Positions 7,620 through 16,552 are shown, numbered from the stretch's first letter. The stretch is DNA of 64,000 bases from Lachnospiraceae bacterium (GCA_902363675.1 CABJAV010000016.1:9536-73535); one strand, 5' to 3'. Translations and numbers: made by a program. Notes: generated by a model from the sequence alone, not told the origin.

Positions 7620-8525
7620 ATGAGAGAATCACTTAGAGAGACTGTAAATCATGCTTTGTGCATTGAAATGAAGTTGCCTAACATTGAAAAAAATTTGGAT
7701 AAAACAAGTATTACGACGGCACAAGATATATGCATGAAAAATGATGAAAAAAGTGAACTAGCAAAAATTATCTATAATGGGATTGTAGAATACGCTGTTA
7801 ATGAATATGAATTAAATTATGATGATTTAGAAAAGGAACAAGCAAAAGTTTTGGCAAGAAGAATCAGATACAATTCTAATGCAACAGATTTTACAAAGCT
7901 AAAATATGGTTTTTATGGTGAGGTACTGTTAGATTTGATTTTAAGATGTTTTTTAAAGACAGATGTCTTGCTGGCAAGAGGGTATTTGTATTCACCAATA
8001 GAAAAAAGTGAGGTAAAGGGGTTTGATGCATTTCACATAATGGAATGGGATGATAATGTTGAATTATGGCTGGGAGAGGCTAAGTTTTATGTGAATTATA
8101 AGAAGCCTGTAGATGATGTATTAGGAAAAATAAGTTACTCACTTTCAGATGAGTATGTGCATGATAATTTCTTAGCGCTTATTGATTGGCAAGATAGATT
8201 TTCGCATTCTAATTCAAGATTGAGTGGCATCTTAGATAGGTGGGAGGAGAATCCAAATATAAATATTGCAAGTGAGATTGCAAATGAAAATATGGTTATT
8301 ACTTATCCTATTATGATTGCTTATCAACCTAAAAATGTTGGTTCCTATGAAGAGAAAGTGAAAGAATGTTTGGAATATATAGAAAAGAAAATTGTAAACT
8401 TGCCAATTAGTATTACAACGTCATTTCAATACAAAATATTTTTTATTTTTTTGCCGGTTGATGATGTTAGAAGTGTTAAGGAGTGTGTTTATAGATGGAT
8501 AGATTCGAAGGAACCTCTAATATAA
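7620..8525 (+). CDS. hamA: HamA, Hachiman defence nuclease (DUF1837)
   Basis: The start at ATG 7620 is favoured because GGGTG lies 9 nt upstream; a GTG at 7608 is the alternative. The 301-residue protein has the DUF1837/HamA core: KYGFYGEV (Glu101), SEVKGFDAFH (Asp136) and ELWLGEAKFY with Glu153-x-Lys155, a PD-(D/E)xK nuclease arrangement. HamA is the effector of the Hachiman anti-phage system, held inactive by the HamB helicase until DNA damage or invading DNA is sensed. The downstream hamB overlaps by 31 nt, as expected for a co-translated pair. Confidence 0.85.
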   Translation: MRESLRETVNHALCIEMKLPNIEKNLDKTSITTAQDICMKNDEKSELAKIIYNGIVEYAVNEYELNYDDLEKEQAKVLARRIRYNSNATDFTKLKYGFYGEVLLDLILRCFLKTDVLLARGYLYSPIEKSEVKGFDAFHIMEWDDNVELWLGEAKFYVNYKKPVDDVLGKISYSLSDEYVHDNFLALIDWQDRFSHSNSRLSGILDRWEENPNINIASEIANENMVITYPIMIAYQPKNVGSYEEKVKECLEYIEKKIVNLPISITTSFQYKIFFIFLPVDDVRSVKECVYRWIDSKEPLI

Positions 8526-10792
8526 TTAAAGCTTATTATCAATTCAAGAGGAATGGCAATAATGCAGAGTTTGTTTCAAAAGTATGCGAGTATTTTAACT
8601 GTATAAAGTCAGATAAATTAGATGGTTCAGACTTGAACTTTTTGTCTTTTATTGCAAGTGAGGCAGGTGTTCCGCAATATTATGATATGCTCATAAAAAG
8701 ACAAAATAGAGATGAAATGGATATGGTAGAACAAATCTCCTTGGGAATGTTAAGTTCTTTTTTTTACGATGCGAGTTTATGTGTTGATGAACAGGGAAAT
8801 AAACTTCATCGTTTTCAAAAACAAATACTAGAAAAGTTTTCTGATGATACGAATAGATTTGTATTAACAGCACCTACATCATTCGGAAAGACATTTATAG
8901 TATATCAAATACTTCAGAAGATGAAATATAGTACAATATTACTTATTTTTCCAACGATTAGTTTGCTGACGGAGAATTATGAACGGATAAAAGCATATCC
9001 TTTTTTTGGAGGTTATAGCATTCATACATTAAGCGAAGAGGAAATAGATGAGAGTGCTAATAACTTGTTTATTTTCACACCAGAGCGATATTTGTCTTTT
9101 CTCGATTCGCAAAAAGGAACAGTTTTTGATTTCGCATTTATTGATGAGATATATAAAATTGACAATGGTTATTTGGTAGATGAAGAGACGGTTCTAGAAA
9201 ATGAGCGGGATGTGGCATACAGACTGGCTTTAGAATATATATGTAGGCAAGCTAAAGATATATTTTTAGCAGGACCATACATATCTTTAAATAATGATGA
9301 AACATATAATTCTTTTTTGAAATTTACTGAAGAAAATAATTTTCAAATACTTCAATATAATGAGTTTGAAATTGTAAGCAAACAGTATTATGAGATTAGT
9401 AAAAGAGGTTCTTACAATATAGATGAATATGATGTTTATATCCCCAATAAACAGCGAAAGACGTTACTTTTGCAGATTATTCCTAAGATAAGTTTTCCGG
9501 CAGAGAATACAATTATATATTGTGGAAAAAAAACAGATACTGAAAAGTATGCACAAATATTAATTCAGGAGCCCAATATTGTAAAAACTTTTTCAGATAT
9601 GTATAAAGAGGAAGATGAGCTATATAAAATTTTTGTAGAACATTTGGAACGTACATATGGTGAAGAATGGATTGTAGTTGTTGCGTTAAAAGCGAGAATA
9701 GGTATTCATCATGGCTTGATACCTAAATATATTCAAAAAGAAATTATCAATTTATTTGGCAGGGGACAACTAGTTTGCCTTTTTTCTACAACTACAATAA
9801 CAGAAGGAGTTAATACTCCAGCAAAAAATATTATTATTACGTCTTTGAAAAAGGGTAAAAAGGATTTAAAGCAGTTTGATGCAAAGAATATTGCTGGTAG
9901 AGCGGGGCGATTTGGAAAGCATTATTCAGGAAGGATAATTGATATAAGCTCAGGTTTTGTTGATATTATTAAGTCGGATAATGAAAAATTAAAACATAAA
10001 AATTATGATGTTAATTCGCAAAAATCGGATGTTGATTATCAAATTACTAAAGATGAATTTTTGAGTCCAACAGAGCAGAGAGAGAAGCAAAGATTACAAA
10101 GAAAAGCTGAGGAAATAGAGCTTCCAGATACAATATTAGCAAAGTTTAAAGTTGTTGGACCAAGAGATAAAATTACATTGTATGAAAGTATAATACACTT
10201 GGATATTGCTGAACGAGAAAGTATTGACAACTTAGTAAATTCAGTAGTGTTTAGCAGAGGGCATAAAATAAATTGGGATGGTTTGCAAACGGTCTTGAAT
10301 ATTATTGCTCCAATTGTAAGTAATGGTAAATTGAAATTTATGATTACTCATAAATTTATTGCGAAGTCAGGAAAACAATATTCTCTTTTAGTAATACTGT
10401 TACAAGCATATCTAGACAATGGTTTTATGGGCATGGTTGAATACCAGATAAAAAATAAAGGGATGAATATGGATAGGGCGATGAGATATGTGGCTGATAC
10501 CGTATATAATACGTTTAAATATCAATTGGTGAAATATTTTGGGACATTTGATATTTTGTATCGCTTTGTTCAGTCTAAGGAGCGACAGTGTGATATGGAA
10601 GATGTAAAAAGTATTAGCTTTTTATTACAAAAGCTTGAGTATAATGCTACTAATGAGAGAGCTAAAAAAGTTAGCGATTATGGTGTGCCTTTTAAAATTA
10701 TAAAAAAATATGAGGATCCATCTGTGCAGGTAGAGTATGATCCATACGAAAAATATGTAGATAATCAGGTGAAATTAATGTTGAATGAGTAA
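8495..10792 (+). CDS. hamB: HamB, Hachiman superfamily 2 helicase
   Basis: The 765-residue helicase has motif I APTSFGKT (126-133), motif II DEIY (217-220, in the FIDEIYKID context typical of HamB rather than DEAD/DEAH), a TTTITEGVNTPA stretch and motif VI AGRAGRFG (about 466-473) in the second RecA domain, then a long C-terminal region. It starts inside the end of hamA after a GGAG-type ribosome site. It should bind and scan DNA and release HamA on activation. Length and gene order match two-gene Hachiman loci. Confidence 0.87.
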   Translation: MDRFEGTSNIIKAYYQFKRNGNNAEFVSKVCEYFNCIKSDKLDGSDLNFLSFIASEAGVPQYYDMLIKRQNRDEMDMVEQISLGMLSSFFYDASLCVDEQGNKLHRFQKQILEKFSDDTNRFVLTAPTSFGKTFIVYQILQKMKYSTILLIFPTISLLTENYERIKAYPFFGGYSIHTLSEEEIDESANNLFIFTPERYLSFLDSQKGTVFDFAFIDEIYKIDNGYLVDEETVLENERDVAYRLALEYICRQAKDIFLAGPYISLNNDETYNSFLKFTEENNFQILQYNEFEIVSKQYYEISKRGSYNIDEYDVYIPNKQRKTLLLQIIPKISFPAENTIIYCGKKTDTEKYAQILIQEPNIVKTFSDMYKEEDELYKIFVEHLERTYGEEWIVVVALKARIGIHHGLIPKYIQKEIINLFGRGQLVCLFSTTTITEGVNTPAKNIIITSLKKGKKDLKQFDAKNIAGRAGRFGKHYSGRIIDISSGFVDIIKSDNEKLKHKNYDVNSQKSDVDYQITKDEFLSPTEQREKQRLQRKAEEIELPDTILAKFKVVGPRDKITLYESIIHLDIAERESIDNLVNSVVFSRGHKINWDGLQTVLNIIAPIVSNGKLKFMITHKFIAKSGKQYSLLVILLQAYLDNGFMGMVEYQIKNKGMNMDRAMRYVADTVYNTFKYQLVKYFGTFDILYRFVQSKERQCDMEDVKSISFLLQKLEYNATNERAKKVSDYGVPFKIIKKYEDPSVQVEYDPYEKYVDNQVKLMLNE

Positions 10793-10798
10793 TAATAA

Positions 10799-10960
10799 AC
10801 TTGCGATATACGATTCTTGATTAATATTCTTGAGGTTAGAAATCATGATTTAGTAGGCACAAACGACATGTTAATTAGAGATTGCCAGATTATTGGACAA
10901 CTGATGGAATATTATTCGGAATATTTACTTGACAATGAGACTGTGAAAAAATCAAGCTAA
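10799..10960 (+). other. short open frame of doubtful coding status
   Basis: A frame is open from 10799 to a TAA at 10958-10960. Possible starts are TTG 10817 (47 residues) or ATG 10868 (30 residues, MLIRDCQIIGQLMEYYSEYL onward). There is no clear ribosome site and no recognised family. The helical C-terminal half looks protein-like, so it may be the tail of a decayed gene. Confidence 0.25.
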
Positions 10961-10975
10961 TCAAGAAATATCCCT

Positions 10976-11031
10976 TAGTCACTAAGGGCGCACTTCTATA
11001 CCTACCTATACGGAAGGTGATGTGCGCCCTC
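10976..11031 (-). other. oriT: candidate origin of transfer (IncQ/pIP501-type oriT)
   Basis: On the minus strand a stem-loop (CTTC-cg-TATA, loop GGTAGG, TATA-GAAG; plus coordinates 10993-11016) is followed immediately by AAGTGCGCCCTTAG (nic core at 10985-10995). Known nic regions of RSF1010 and pIP501 share the core AAGTGCGCCCT preceded by an inverted repeat, and the relaxase at 12613 is of the matching MobQ type. The plus strand carries a second near copy, ATGTGCGCCCT (11020-11030), making a 9-bp inverted repeat that could also terminate transcription. Function is inferred. Confidence 0.65.
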
Positions 11032-11120
11032 ATTTTATTTCGGGAGTTGCGGGATAAATCCCGGTCAAGGCTATACCTTGCGCAGACGAGGTCTGCTATC
11101 CACACATTGCGGCAAAGCCG

Positions 11121-11942
11121 CTATTTTCTCTTCTTTTTGCCACGTCCGTTTCCTTTGGCAGATTTGAATGCTGTCGAATAACGTTCCACAATATCCATAA
11201 AAGTCTTGAATTCGTAAGGATCCATTTTCGTAAAATTCATTTGAAAAAGTTTACTGTATGTCAGCATTTGCTTTTGTGTTATGCTGTCTGCTTTCTGGAC
11301 TTCCTCATAGGTATCCATGAATTCATCAAAAATAGTATCATAACTTCCAGTATTGGAATCTTTTTTATGTAATTCTCGTAAATCTTTTGCAATCGCAGAA
11401 ATATCATTTCCCAAAAGATTGTCAAAATAATTATCCTCATTAATGAGAGCTGCCTTTAGTGAGCGCATATAGTGGTCACTATCAGAGAGCGAATATTTGT
11501 TTTTTATCATTGCCCGGTTGTGCTCTATGTATTTGTTCATATTACGAATCTGAGCAGATGCCAGATTGTCAACATAGATTTCAAGGTCAGATAAAAAATC
11601 AGAAAAATGAGGATCCTTTATCATTTCACAAATCAGCCGCACATTCAGATTGCGTTCTTTTAATAAAGCTATAGTTTCATCATCTAAGCCAAGTTCATCA
11701 ACCGGGAAAGGATGGCGTTCACGATTTTCTGTAATACCCAGTAAGTAATCACTGGTTACTCCGTAGAATCCAGCCAGAGTAACGATTACATTCACAGTAA
11801 TCGCATTTTTGGTATCATCGCTCTCGTAGCTGCCTAGAGCAGATTTTGAGATACCAGTTTTTTCTGATAGTTCTACGAGAGATAGTCCTCGTTCGGTTCT
11901 TAAATCTTTTAATTTTTCCTGTAGCGTCAATTTACAATTCAT
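11121..11942 (-). CDS. XRE-family transcriptional regulator with long C-terminal domain
   Basis: The 273-residue protein has an N-terminal helix-turn-helix (LSLVELSEKTGISKSALGSY at about residues 20-39) followed by a helical region of about 190 residues and a very basic tail (GNGRGKKKRK). It is divergent from the mobilization operon and separated from it by 370 bp containing a perfect palindrome (11996-12007). Such regulators are regular members of Lachnospiraceae elements carrying DUF3847-MobA/L-CHC2-VirE genes and probably repress the module. The effector of the C-terminal domain is unknown. Confidence 0.75.
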   Translation of the reverse strand: MNCKLTLQEKLKDLRTERGLSLVELSEKTGISKSALGSYESDDTKNAITVNVIVTLAGFYGVTSDYLLGITENRERHPFPVDELGLDDETIALLKERNLNVRLICEMIKDPHFSDFLSDLEIYVDNLASAQIRNMNKYIEHNRAMIKNKYSLSDSDHYMRSLKAALINEDNYFDNLLGNDISAIAKDLRELHKKDSNTGSYDTIFDEFMDTYEEVQKADSITQKQMLTYSKLFQMNFTKMDPYEFKTFMDIVERYSTAFKSAKGNGRGKKKRK

Positions 11943-12310
11943 AGATTAGAGTCCTTTTTATTTTATAGCAATCGAATCCCTTTTATCATACAACAGAACG
12001 TACGTTCATATCAAGGCAAATTTCCAAAAGAGTGGAAATTTTTATTTTTTTGTGCAAAATCCTACATTTCGGATATACGGGAAATGCACTTTGAATTTGA
12101 GAAAATCTCTATACAACTTCATGAGCATTCCAAATCACTACCGCATCGGGGAAGTCAGGCGATAATCCGGAAATAATCCGGGGAGCCGGCCAAGAGCGTG
12201 ATAACGGCACAGTCCAAAACAGTCTATAAGGCTAAAGAACCCAGAGGTTACCTGCCAGGAAATGATGAGGTGAAATGACAAAAATGAATTTGGGATATGG
12301 AGGATTTCAA
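11943..12310. promoter_or_regulatory. divergent control region with palindromes and short direct repeats
   Basis: This 368-bp gap holds GAACGTACGTTC (11996-12007), a perfect 12-bp palindrome close to the XRE gene start and a good operator candidate. It also holds an inverted repeat AAATTTCCA/TGGAAATTT (12018-12026 and 12033-12041) before a T run, and two direct copies of ATAATCCGG (12162-12170 and 12173-12181) in a GC-richer stretch. No gene longer than a few codons is convincing before 12311. Confidence 0.5.
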
Positions 12311-12601
12311 ATGGAAGAAAATGAAAAGTTACACAAGATTCGTGTAGAGATTGAAAAAGCAAAACAAGAAAAACAGCAGGCGAAGAGGCAGCTCGTAAGA
12401 GCAGAGAATCGGTTGAAGTATCGTGAAAATATGAGCAGAAAGGCAAGAACACACAGATTGATAGTGCTTGGTGCGGTTATGGCACAGTATTTTCCAGAAC
12501 TGAAAGAGTTATCGGAAGTACAGCTTGGTCAGATGATGGAGCATCTGGATATCAATGCACTTCATGAAGCGTTTTACAAGGCCTTGTCAAATGGCAGGTA
12601 G
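12311..12601 (+). CDS. DUF3847 mobilization accessory protein
   Basis: The chosen ATG (12311) follows GGAGG by 7 nt; an in-frame ATG at 12275 is possible. The 96-residue product is a charged coiled coil (EENEKLHKIRVEIEKAKQEK onward), then RKARTHRLIVLGAVM and a helical C-terminus ending near ALSNGR. This is the DUF3847 family, small proteins encoded directly upstream of MobA/MobL relaxases and thought to help the relaxosome, similar to MobC. Its TAG overlaps the relaxase ribosome site (taggagg). Confidence 0.75.
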   Translation: MEENEKLHKIRVEIEKAKQEKQQAKRQLVRAENRLKYRENMSRKARTHRLIVLGAVMAQYFPELKELSEVQLGQMMEHLDINALHEAFYKALSNGR

Positions 12602-12612
12602 GAGGATTGTTG

Positions 12613-14088
12613 ATGGCGATTTATCATTTTCATGTAACACAGGTTTCCAGAGGAAAGGGACAGTCAGCAATCGCAGCAGCAGCGTATCGAGCCGGTGAAA
12701 GACTACAGGATCATTATTATGGAGAATATGCAGATTATATAGCAAAAGGAGGAGTTGTTTACACCGAGATTATAGCTCCTGATTATGTGCCGGAGTCTTT
12801 TCATGACAGGGAAACATTATGGAATGCAGTAGAGAAGGTAGAGAAGCATCCCAAAGCACAGCTTGCATATAGCTTTGATTTTGCACTTATGAATGAATTC
12901 TCAATGGAAGAAAATATTATTCTTGCAAAAAGATTTATTAATGAGAACTTCATTGCTAAAGGAATGATCGCTGATATGGCGGTTCATAATCCCGACAAAA
13001 AGGAAAGAGATAATCCTCATGTTCATGTGCTCTGTCCAATCAGACCAATGAATATGGATGGAACATGGGGAGAAAAACAGAAGAGGGAATATCTCTTTGA
13101 TGAGAACGGGAAGCCTGTTCTTGACAGTAAAGGACATCAGAAATTCAATGCAGTTCCTAAGACAGATTGGGGAAGACCGGAAACACTTGAATCATGGAGA
13201 AAAGCCTGGGCAGACATGGTGAATGAAGAATTTCAGAAAAAAGGAATGCAGGAGAGGATTGATCACAGGAGTTATGAAGCGCAGGGAATTATGCTGATTC
13301 CACAGATTCATGAAGGACCAAATGTACGAAAGATGGAAGCAAAAGGAATTCGTACAGAGAAAGGAAGCCTTAATCGTTTGATTAAAGAAATCAATCAGGG
13401 AATTCTTTTGTTAAAGGAAAAGGTCAAAGATATTATGGATGTTATTTCTGAACTATCGGAGGAAATGCATAGAAACGAGAAATCCACAAAATCAGATCTT
13501 TCGCAGTGCATACAAAAGTATTTTGCAGACAGAAATGAAATGGCTGAATCTTATAGTTATGGAAAAAACAAGGCAAGAAAAACAAATTTGAAGAAAATGG
13601 CGGAATTATTGGTTTATCTGGAAGAGCATCATATTTCGACTATTGAAGAATTAAATGAGCATGTGAAAGGTAAGAAAGCGGAGCTTGGAATACTGAGGCA
13701 AGTAAATCGTCGGAAGAAAGCGGATATTGCTGGATTCAAGGAAAATCTCAGATATTTAAACTGGTATGAAGAAGGAATCCCGATAATAGGTAAGATTGAA
13801 AAAAGAAAATTCAATAAGGCAAAGGAACGCATCAAAGCAGAGAATGGCGATACGCTTCGCAGATATCATATAGCAAAAAGAATTCTCACAGAAAGAGGGA
13901 TGCTAGGAAAAATGGATAAAAATGTTTTACAGCAGGAAATCTGCAAGCTGGAAAACGAAACAAAAGAGAACTATGCCCAGTATAAGACACTGTCGAAAGA
14001 TATTAAACAACTTCAGGATATCTGTATGCTTTCTCAGAAACCCAAAGAACAGAAGAAGCAGAAAGCAAAGGAGGAGAAAAGCTTATGA
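12613..14088 (+). CDS. MobQ-family relaxase (MobA/MobL)
   Basis: The protein has 491 residues from ATG 12613 (GGAGG 7 nt upstream). The N-terminal relaxase domain has AAAYRAGERL with Tyr25, the position of the catalytic Tyr in RSF1010 MobA, and the histidine motif DNPHVHVL (133-140). It would nick one strand at oriT, stay covalently bound to the 5' end and be led into the recipient by a helper conjugation system. The C-terminal half is long, charged and coiled-coil-rich, with no primase motif. It overlaps the next gene by 4 nt (ATGA). Confidence 0.9.
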   Translation: MAIYHFHVTQVSRGKGQSAIAAAAYRAGERLQDHYYGEYADYIAKGGVVYTEIIAPDYVPESFHDRETLWNAVEKVEKHPKAQLAYSFDFALMNEFSMEENIILAKRFINENFIAKGMIADMAVHNPDKKERDNPHVHVLCPIRPMNMDGTWGEKQKREYLFDENGKPVLDSKGHQKFNAVPKTDWGRPETLESWRKAWADMVNEEFQKKGMQERIDHRSYEAQGIMLIPQIHEGPNVRKMEAKGIRTEKGSLNRLIKEINQGILLLKEKVKDIMDVISELSEEMHRNEKSTKSDLSQCIQKYFADRNEMAESYSYGKNKARKTNLKKMAELLVYLEEHHISTIEELNEHVKGKKAELGILRQVNRRKKADIAGFKENLRYLNWYEEGIPIIGKIEKRKFNKAKERIKAENGDTLRRYHIAKRILTERGMLGKMDKNVLQQEICKLENETKENYAQYKTLSKDIKQLQDICMLSQKPKEQKKQKAKEEKSL

Positions 14089-14711
14089 GATTATTTGAAG
14101 GCGTAAAAGCTAATGTAACTGCAAGTCAGGCAGCGGCTTATTGTGGATTTACACCTAATAGGTCAAAGATGATTTGTTGTCCTTTCCATAATGATAAGCA
14201 TCCAAGTATGAAAGTTGATAGGCGGTATTACTGCTTTGGATGTGGAGAACATGGGGATGCTATAGATTTTGTGGCAAAGTACTATGATTTATCACTTAAA
14301 GATGCTGCGATGAAACTGGCAGATGATTTTGGAATTGATTATGACAGGAAAATACCGGCATCTATAGAGATAAAGAGGGCGCAGATAAAACAGAATCAGG
14401 AGAGATTGCAAAAAGAGCAGATTCGTGATTTGTGTAAAGAACTGTCGGAATTGAATTCATTTTTAAGAGAAAAGAAGCAACAGCCAGTAACATATGGAAA
14501 TTTTACAAGCTTGAAATCCTATATTGATGATTTTGAATATGTGGATCATCTCTATGAATATTACATTTTGGAAGCATCGAATCAGACGCGAAAGCAGGAG
14601 TATAAGCATATATTGGAGGAGGTTATAAGAATTGAGCGAAAATACGGGAAAGAATACAACGGGCGAAGTATACAGGATGTTGGAATTGTCGGAGAAAAAC
14701 AAGCCATTTAA
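14085..14711 (+). CDS. CHC2 zinc-finger protein (DnaG-like N-terminal domain)
   Basis: The 208-residue protein begins with a CHC2 zinc ribbon: CCPFHNDKHPS (about 28-38) and YYCFGCGEHGDAIDF (about 45-59), the DNA-template recognition fold of DnaG-type primases. No TOPRIM catalytic core follows; the C-terminal 110 residues are helical and charged. It probably works with the downstream VirE-like ATPase in replication or complementary-strand priming of the element. Start codon overlaps the relaxase stop. Confidence 0.85.
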   Translation: MRLFEGVKANVTASQAAAYCGFTPNRSKMICCPFHNDKHPSMKVDRRYYCFGCGEHGDAIDFVAKYYDLSLKDAAMKLADDFGIDYDRKIPASIEIKRAQIKQNQERLQKEQIRDLCKELSELNSFLREKKQQPVTYGNFTSLKSYIDDFEYVDHLYEYYILEASNQTRKQEYKHILEEVIRIERKYGKEYNGRSIQDVGIVGEKQAI

Positions 14712-15963
14712 TACGATTGACAATGCAGTTTTAATATTGAATAATGATCCGTTATTTGCCGGAAATATCAAGGATAATCTTTTCAGGGAAAGAATAGAAC
14801 TGGATGGAAATATGCCATGGAGCAGGAGCTATGTGGATGTAACGGATAAAGATGATATTCATATAAGGCATTATATAGAAAAGACGTATCACTACAGGAA
14901 TGATAAGGCTGTGCGTGATGCTATGCAGATTGTGGCAACGGAGAATGAATACCATCCGGTCATAAATTGGTTGAAATCGTTGGAGTGGGATGGCATAGCG
15001 CGTGTGCGATATGCATTGCCTCATTTTCTGGGAACATCCGGGAGTGATTATGAGTATGAATGTTTAAAACTATTCATGCTTGGTGCAATCAGCAGGGTGT
15101 TCAAGCCGGGATGTAAATTTGAATATATGCTTTGTCTGGTAGGAGGACAGGGAGCAGGCAAATCTACATTTATTCGATTCTTGTGTATGCAGGACAGGTG
15201 GTTTACGGATGATATTAAAAGGCTTGATGATGATAAGGTGTATGAGCATCTTATGGGACATTGGATATGTGAAATGGCGGAAATGCTGGCGGTATTGAAT
15301 ACAAAGTACAATGAAGCGACTAAGGCATTTTTAAGCAAACAGTATGACAATTACAGAAAGCCATATGGAACAAGGGCGGAAGATATACCGAGACAGTGTG
15401 TCTTTGCCGGGACTTCTAATGTTATTAACTTCCTGCCACTTGACAGGAGTGGAAATCGTAGATTTTTACCTATTATGTGCGATGCATCCAAAGCAGAGGT
15501 ACATATTCTGGAAAATGAAGCAGAATCCCGTGTTTACATTGAACAGATGTGGGCGGAGATGATGGCTTTATATGGAGATGGGAAAATCCGGTTGAAACTG
15601 CCAAAAGAAATCGAAAAGAATCTGATAGAGTATCAGAGACCATTTATGCAGGAAGATACCTGGACAGGATTGATTCAGGAGTGGCTGGATCATACTTCAA
15701 ATCAAGTGGTCTGTGTGCAACAGATTTATAACGAAGCTCTGAAAGAAATTGGAAAACCGAGAAATAGTGAAGCCAGAGAAATAGGACAGATTATGAATGG
15801 AACAGTTTCAGGGTGGAAAGCATATCCCAATCCGAGAAATATCCCTGGGTATGGAAAGCAGCGTGGATGGATGCGAGTGGAAACAAAGTCCGGAAACAGT
15901 GACGAAACATTTGTATCTGTGGAGGCAACTCAGATGGAGATACCATTCGATATTGAGAAATAG
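14632..15963 (+). CDS. VirE-family P-loop ATPase/helicase-like protein
   Basis: Translation probably starts at TTG 14632, 9 nt after GGAGGAGG, inside the end of the CHC2 gene (80-nt overlap in another frame). The 443-residue protein has a Walker A motif VGGQGAGKST near residue 170, WFTDDIKRLDDDK, a HWICEMAEM acidic motif and a sensor-like FAGTSN, the pattern of 'virulence-associated E' proteins found in phage and element replication modules. With the CHC2 protein it forms a split primase-helicase-like pair, consistent with autonomous replication of the excised circle. Confidence 0.83.
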   Translation: MSENTGKNTTGEVYRMLELSEKNKPFNTIDNAVLILNNDPLFAGNIKDNLFRERIELDGNMPWSRSYVDVTDKDDIHIRHYIEKTYHYRNDKAVRDAMQIVATENEYHPVINWLKSLEWDGIARVRYALPHFLGTSGSDYEYECLKLFMLGAISRVFKPGCKFEYMLCLVGGQGAGKSTFIRFLCMQDRWFTDDIKRLDDDKVYEHLMGHWICEMAEMLAVLNTKYNEATKAFLSKQYDNYRKPYGTRAEDIPRQCVFAGTSNVINFLPLDRSGNRRFLPIMCDASKAEVHILENEAESRVYIEQMWAEMMALYGDGKIRLKLPKEIEKNLIEYQRPFMQEDTWTGLIQEWLDHTSNQVVCVQQIYNEALKEIGKPRNSEAREIGQIMNGTVSGWKAYPNPRNIPGYGKQRGWMRVETKSGNSDETFVSVEATQMEIPFDIEK

Positions 15964-16077
15964 GGCATTTCAGAGAGTTGGCAATTATAAGATGGAATGA
16001 AAATTAAGTTTTGAGAGTCTGTTGCCGGACTTTGTTTCCAGACAATGTTCTGGTAGGCGGACTTGGAAAGGAAAAGG

Positions 16078-16170
16078 ATGAACCAGATTAATTTATATAT
16101 GGAGAAAAATATAACTCCCAAAGCAATACCAATAATCGTGCCAATGCTTATCAGGCGATATGTATGTTGA
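16078..16170 (+). CDS. possible 30-aa peptide coupled to excisionase
   Basis: ATG 16078 follows GAAAGGAAAAGG and opens MNQINLYMEKNITPKAIPII, with a hydrophobic end MLIRRYVC. Its TGA overlaps the excisionase start by 7 nt. It could be a leader peptide that couples translation to xis. No homologue is recognised. Confidence 0.35.
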   Translation: MNQINLYMEKNITPKAIPIIVPMLIRRYVC

Positions 16171-16433
16171 ATCAAAAAATAAATGAAGCACAGATGATAA
16201 CACTTGCATTTCCTAAGGAGAAGAATGTGGCAGAGGAAGTATCGGTTCCTTTGTGGAAACGGTATGCACTTAGTATTCCAGAGGCGGCAAAATACTTTGG
16301 CGTTGGAGAAAAAAGATTGTATCAGATTATTGCAGAGAATGAAGGAGCGGATTTTATATTGGAGATTGGATCCCATATAAAAATCAAAAGAGAATTATTT
16401 GGTAGGTTTCTGGATAGAGCTACATGTGTGTAG
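16164..16433 (+). CDS. xis: excisionase (Tn916 Xis-like)
   Basis: The 89-residue protein carries LWKRYALSIPEAAKYFGVGE (about residues 30-49), an excisionase winged-helix motif like that of Tn916 Xis, and KIKRELFGRFLDRATCV at the end. It lies 120 bp upstream of the integrase in the same direction, the standard xis-int order. It should bind element ends and direct the integrase towards excision. Confidence 0.85.
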   Translation: MLNQKINEAQMITLAFPKEKNVAEEVSVPLWKRYALSIPEAAKYFGVGEKRLYQIIAENEGADFILEIGSHIKIKRELFGRFLDRATCV

Positions 16434-16479
16434 GATATATCAGAATTCTGCCATGGAAAATCGGCGATTTTATTATGTC

Positions 16480-16526
16480 AAAAGGACTCCCTATATGATA
16501 TACTTTTCGTATCGGGTAGTCCTTTT
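16480..16526 (+). terminator. hairpin between xis and int
   Basis: AAAAGGACT (16480-16488) pairs with AGTCCTTTT (16518-16526), with inner CCC/GGG and GATAT.AC/GTATC pairs. It could terminate xis transcripts or attenuate int. The right arm's complement GGACTACCCGATA also occurs at 5168-5180 near the left end of the element. Confidence 0.6.
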
Positions 16527-16552
16527 CTGATCAAGAAAGGAGACTAACTAAT

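Noticed and set aside
10985..11040. Inverted repeat called only as a terminator of hamB
   Set aside because: The loop is 28 nt and the downstream T run is poor. The nic-like core plus a nested stem-loop fit an oriT better; a dual role stays possible.
12138..12452. 104-codon minus-strand frame upstream of the relaxase operon
   Set aside because: It overlaps the DUF3847 gene and control region, with no ribosome site or recognisable domain.
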